A program made the position numbers and the translations under genes. Positions 15,340-18,244 of a stretch of 18,244 bases of DNA are shown piece after piece. Origin of the DNA: JBGSYN01 sp041750975. GTDB taxonomy: Bacteria; Pseudomonadota; Alphaproteobacteria; Geminicoccales; Geminicoccaceae. Where the stretch lies: assembly GCA_041750975.1 (NCBI GenBank), contig JBGSYN010000191.1, positions 1 through 18,244 of the forward strand, given 5' to 3'. The notes under the pieces were generated by a model. It saw only the letters and a program-made list of their open reading frames with translations. It made no database searches and had not been told where the DNA came from. Position 1 is the first letter of the stretch. Each line of letters begins with the position of its first letter.

Positions 15340-17358
15340 TTATTCTTGTCTGGGTTTAATCACAATAAAAGCGTGGCTCTTGCGGACATCTACAGCTTTG
15401 CTTGATAGCGCAGCTGTGAGGTCGGGAAGATAGTCCGAGGCGCGTTCGACCTCCGGCCGCGGGGTGTCGAACAAAGGTTCCTCGCTCCAATGGGCAATGA
15501 CCATGGCGCGCCCGAATGGTGCCGTGAGCTCGTAGCGGTCGCCACGCAGTCTTGGATCCTGCACGCCCAGTTGAAGGGCTTCTCCGGGCTTCAGCGGACG
15601 GAGTTCATGAAACCGGGAGGGCAGCATGTGGACGACCGTGCCGTCGATATCGACATAGTCGACATAGAGAAAACCGCTCTCGTCGGGTGGCGCTGCCGCA
15701 CGGACCACCAGAAAGTCGCCATCCAGATAGTCGCCGTCCGGATGATTGAGCCGGATACTCGGCCGGCCGTCGCTGGTGTCGCCGAGCGATGCCTCGAGCA
15801 GGCCGCAAAAGGGTTCTTCGATGATCTCGAGAGCGGAGAGCTCGGCCGGGGCACCTGTGAGCGCCTCCAGCCGTGTCGCGATTTCATCGCGGCTCTTTGC
15901 ACCTGGCACATGGCCTTCGACCCGAACCCGGCCGTCGACGAGGCTGGTTTCGACCCGGCCGCAGTCGCGGGCCTCGAGGGTCGAGGCGATCTGCTCCTGG
16001 AGCCACGGTGCGGACAGCGTCGATAGTGCCGCAAACTCGATCGGCGCGCCCGCCTCAACGGTTTCACCGGTTGCGGCCGGCTTGGCGCGCGAAGCAGCCG
16101 AAGGTGGAGCCACCGGTGGTGCCGCAGCGACGCTCGTAGCGGCCTGCCCCGTAGTCGTCGAGACCGGTGGCGTCGACGCACCGGTCCGTCCTGTCTCAAC
16201 CCGCGCCTGAGCGCCGATCGGGGCCGTCTCGAGCCTCGCTTGCGCCCCCGGATCGGCAGGTCGCCGGTCGGCATGGGCGGTGGCTGCGGGCGGTGCTGCC
16301 GCAGGTCGAGACGCCTTTGCTGCCGGCGCGGATTCGGCCGAAGCAAGGCCCGCCGCATGTGCCGTCGGTACCGCCGGCGCTGGAATCCCCGCGGTCTGAA
16401 CTCGCGCCGTGGCACCGATCGCCGCTGTCTCAGCCTTTGCCGTTTCGGCCTGACCCGGACGTCGGCAGTCGGCAACGGCCACAGGCGCCGAGACAGCGGC
16501 CGGAGCTACGTCCCTGTCGATCCGGGCCAGCATCGAGGGCGCCACCGCGGTTCGGGCCTGCTGAGGACGTGTTGCCACCTTCTGTCGTGACTGGTCCGTC
16601 GGCATGGATTCGAGTGTCGTCGCAGCGGTCTCGATCGGGTTTCGAACAACACCAGGCGAGATAGGAATCAGTTCCGACCGTGACGCGTTCGACGGTATTG
16701 TGATGGCCTGCCGAACCTCGTTCGGGGCGGCGATACCGGTCACGAAAAGCTCCCGGGATCGTGACTGCGATGATGGCGTCGAGCCTGTCGTGGCGAGACG
16801 TTTCGACGGTGCTGCGGCGGTCGTTCGCGCCGTCTCATTCGGCGTTGGCGCCGGCGCCGTCGGCGCGGCCTCGATCGGAGTTTCGGGACTGGTTGTTGCG
16901 ACGTCCCGCCGGTCCGCCACCGGCAAACTCGGCTCGGGCGGCGCCACGGGCTCAAAACGCCTGAGATCGGGGCTTGGCAAATCAATCGTTTCGGTTGCCG
17001 CCGATTGGGTCGCCTCCTCCGGCCGGTCGGACGCGACGCTCGCGAGGCGAGCGCTCGACGGGGCCAGGCTCGGTTCCGGTTCGAACAGTGCGATCTCGCC
17101 TGCAGGCGATGCCTGCACCGCTAATGCCGAGGGCGGGGCTTCGGCGAGGCTCTGGCGCGGTGCCGCGACAACCTCGCCCCGGGCAGCTGCCGAGGCGAGC
17201 CGCAGTTCGATCGTTGGCTCGTTCGGGGCCGGTTCGGGGTCTGGAGGTTCTGGCAGGCTGAGCGCAAAGAGCAGCGATCCGTGCAGCAGCAAGGCCGCAA
17301 GCAAAGCCGTCGCCCAGATGGGAGGATCGATCCTGTTGGTCCTGGATGGGTCTGTCAT
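15340..17358 (-). CDS. TonB-like anchored protein with Pro/Ala/Thr linker, BON-like segment and DUF4384-like C-terminus
   Basis: 672 residues. The start is the ATG at 17358, overlapping the exbD stop by ATGA; the open frame upstream of it is a shadow of exbD. Residues 15-34 (WATALLAALLLHGSLLFALS) form a single membrane anchor like that of TonB/TolA, followed by EPPDPEPAPNEP and about 400 residues of Pro/Ala/Thr/Ser-rich linker with GA(Q/T)AR(V/L)xT repeats. Residues 448-524 (VETSLVDGRVRVEGHVPGA) look like a BON-type domain. Residues about 535-640 match the DUF4384 pattern: IRLNHPDGDYLDGDFLVVRA, GFLYVDYVDIDGTVVHMLP, LKPGEALQLG, YELTAPFGRAMVIAHWSEEP. No TonB C-terminal beta-alpha-beta domain is seen. 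As last gene after exbB-exbD-exbD it is the presumed periplasmic output of the motor. The last ten codons are AT-rich. Confidence 0.78.
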   Translation of the reverse strand: MTDPSRTNRIDPPIWATALLAALLLHGSLLFALSLPEPPDPEPAPNEPTIELRLASAAARGEVVAAPRQSLAEAPPSALAVQASPAGEIALFEPEPSLAPSSARLASVASDRPEEATQSAATETIDLPSPDLRRFEPVAPPEPSLPVADRRDVATTSPETPIEAAPTAPAPTPNETARTTAAAPSKRLATTGSTPSSQSRSRELFVTGIAAPNEVRQAITIPSNASRSELIPISPGVVRNPIETAATTLESMPTDQSRQKVATRPQQARTAVAPSMLARIDRDVAPAAVSAPVAVADCRRPGQAETAKAETAAIGATARVQTAGIPAPAVPTAHAAGLASAESAPAAKASRPAAAPPAATAHADRRPADPGAQARLETAPIGAQARVETGRTGASTPPVSTTTGQAATSVAAAPPVAPPSAASRAKPAATGETVEAGAPIEFAALSTLSAPWLQEQIASTLEARDCGRVETSLVDGRVRVEGHVPGAKSRDEIATRLEALTGAPAELSALEIIEEPFCGLLEASLGDTSDGRPSIRLNHPDGDYLDGDFLVVRAAAPPDESGFLYVDYVDIDGTVVHMLPSRFHELRPLKPGEALQLGVQDPRLRGDRYELTAPFGRAMVIAHWSEEPLFDTPRPEVERASDYLPDLTAALSSKAVDVRKSHAFIVIKPRQE

Positions 17359-17738
17359 GGTCGGGAAGTCGCCAAATCGACCTCTTGGATCCCATGCGTC
17401 TGCAACGCCGTGACGATGCCGAAGAGCGCACCCGCGGTCAGCCCGGCGTCGGCCCGCAATGTCACGGCCTGGATATCCCGTTCCTCGAGCCGTGCCAAGA
17501 GCCTGTCGAGTTCCGTCACCTCCTGCTCGAAGGCGATCCGGCCATCCGCGGCGATGACGAGTTCGATCGTCTTCGCGTCGTCGAGATCGGCCGTGCCCTC
17601 GGCCAGATCGATGACGAGCGGCTCGAGCGGTTCGATCACGGTCGTCACCATGACGAAGATCAGAATCAGGAAGACGACGTTGATCAGGGCGATCACCGGC
17701 TCGCCCCGTTTGCGATGGCCTCGTCCTTCTAGCTTCAT
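17355..17738 (-). CDS. exbD: ExbD/TolR-like biopolymer transport protein, Asn variant
   Basis: 127 residues from the ATG at 17738, with GAGG 8 nt upstream; an in-frame ATG at 17780 would overlap the preceding exbD gene. It has a basic cytoplasmic N-terminus, one membrane helix (VIALINVVFLILIFVMVTTV, about 15-34), then a periplasmic ExbD domain (LVIAADGRIAFEQEVTELDR, VTLRADAGLTAGALFGIVTA). The membrane aspartate that carries the proton in ExbD/TolR (found in 'PLID') is asparagine here (N20 in ALINVVF). It probably pairs with the upstream Asp-bearing ExbD as a heterodimer inside the ExbB-like pentamer. It is followed, with a 4-nt overlap, by the TonB-like gene. Confidence 0.9.
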   Translation of the reverse strand: MKLEGRGHRKRGEPVIALINVVFLILIFVMVTTVIEPLEPLVIDLAEGTADLDDAKTIELVIAADGRIAFEQEVTELDRLLARLEERDIQAVTLRADAGLTAGALFGIVTALQTHGIQEVDLATSRP

Positions 17739-17748
17739 CCGGCAAGCC

Positions 17749-18144
17749 TCATCTTGCGGCGGGCGCGAGGAAGCTGACATCGTCGATTCCGATAACGCGC
17801 AGGTCGTCGACCCAGGTCACGATCGTCTGAATGTCGACATCCTGTTGCGGCGCCAAAATAAGTGCTGCGTTGCCGGCGGCCGATATCCGTTCGCGCACGC
17901 CCGCGGGTGTCAGTGCCTCGCGGCCGAGCTGGACGGTGCCATCGGCGAAAAGGCGGAGAATTTGCGGCCGCAAGGAAGCCGCAGCGCTTTCGTCCTCGGC
18001 CCCGCTCGCCAGCGTCAGATGATTATGCTGTTCGAAGCGCCCGCCCAGAATAAAGAAGACCAGCAACAGAAAGACGACGTCGATCAGCGGTGTCAGCGCC
18101 AGTCGGCGGCGCCGCCTTCGATCAGGCGTGAGCTTGATGGTCAT
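17749..18144 (-). CDS. exbD: ExbD/TolR-like biopolymer transport protein
   Basis: 131 residues. The basic N-terminus has six consecutive arginines (9-14), then the classical membrane helix LTPLIDVVFLLLVFFIL with the conserved proton-carrying D22. The periplasmic domain contains LRLFADGTVQLGREALTPAG, LILAPQQDVDIQTIVTWVDD and a C-terminal IGIDDVSF. The start at ATG 18144 overlaps the preceding ExbB-like gene by 23 nt, and 10 bp separate its stop from the next exbD start, so the genes form one operon. By homology it is a stator/rotor element that couples the proton gradient across the inner membrane to movement of a periplasmic effector. Confidence 0.93.
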   Translation of the reverse strand: MTIKLTPDRRRRRRLALTPLIDVVFLLLVFFILGGRFEQHNHLTLASGAEDESAAASLRPQILRLFADGTVQLGREALTPAGVRERISAAGNAALILAPQQDVDIQTIVTWVDDLRVIGIDDVSFLAPAAR

Positions 18145-18244
18145 GGGGCGGACCTCGGTAGCTCAACGCCCGGCCGAGCGCGTCTTCGATATCGTGCCGC
18201 AGCGCGTCCAGCCGGCCCTCGAACCAGCTGAACGCGGCCGCCGC
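18122..18244 (-). CDS. exbB: MotA/TolQ/ExbB-type proton channel protein, 3' end only
   Basis: Only the last 40 residues are in the window; the frame runs from base 18244 to a TGA at 18122-18124 and overlaps the exbD start by 23 nt. The visible part, FSWFEGRLDALRHDIEDALG followed by RALSYRGPPHDHQAHA, resembles the cytoplasmic C-terminal helix after the last membrane segment of ExbB/TolQ proteins ('YN-x-F-x-x-R(I/L)-x-x-L-x-x-E(L/I)-x-x-F'). The assignment rests mainly on the operon context (two exbD genes follow), since no membrane helix is visible here. Confidence 0.65.
   Translation of the reverse strand, partial: AAAAFSWFEGRLDALRHDIEDALGRALSYRGPPHDHQAHA

Noticed and set aside
17359..17745. 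Extended N-terminus of the TonB-like frame up to 17745
   Set aside because: This part overlaps the whole exbD gene in another frame and is Arg/Gly-rich; the ATG at 17358 directly precedes the membrane anchor and has the ATGA overlap.

Overview
The window (18,244 bp, GC-rich, no RNA genes seen) looks like chromosome of a high-GC alphaproteobacterium. The HNH endonuclease, ApaG and TrkH have the alphaproteobacterial form, and there is an ELM1/GtrOC1-type glycosyltransferase and an lptF-lptG pair. The lineage is an inference from protein style; I see no rRNA, phage, IS element or CRISPR array.

Layout. 1-213 (+) is the 3' end of a fumarylacetoacetate hydrolase-fold hydratase, tail to tail with an HNH endonuclease (217-795, -). 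A minus-strand cluster apaG-trkH-terB-like (3408 down to 1000) follows. Divergent from apaG, gmd and fcl (3592-5602, +) encode the two steps from GDP-mannose to GDP-L-fucose and overlap by 92 nt. A small secreted protein (5810-6133, +) comes next, convergent with a long minus-strand run from 15182 to 6194. In transcription order that run is: Tat-type solute-binding protein, SDR oxidoreductase, AI-2E-family permease, a three-part GT8-like / methyltransferase-like / ELM1 glycosyltransferase, a calcineurin-like phosphoesterase, lptF and lptG. Behind an AT-rich gap (about 15183-15340) the last block, 18244 down to 15340 (-), is an energy-transduction operon: the end of an ExbB/TolQ/MotA-like gene, two ExbD genes, and a long anchored protein that resembles TonB at its N-terminus but ends in a BON-like segment and a DUF4384-like domain.

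How the genes fit together. Most of the window serves the cell envelope: GDP-fucose supply, a putative glycosyltransferase, the LptFG permease that moves lipopolysaccharide out of the inner membrane, potassium uptake, and a proton-driven ExbB/ExbD-type motor. The most interesting unit is the ExbB-ExbD-ExbD-(TM/Pro-Ala linker/BON-like/DUF4384) operon. One ExbD keeps the conserved membrane aspartate and the other has asparagine there, and the presumed output protein is not a canonical TonB. The modular glycosyltransferase beside lptFG is the second point of interest.
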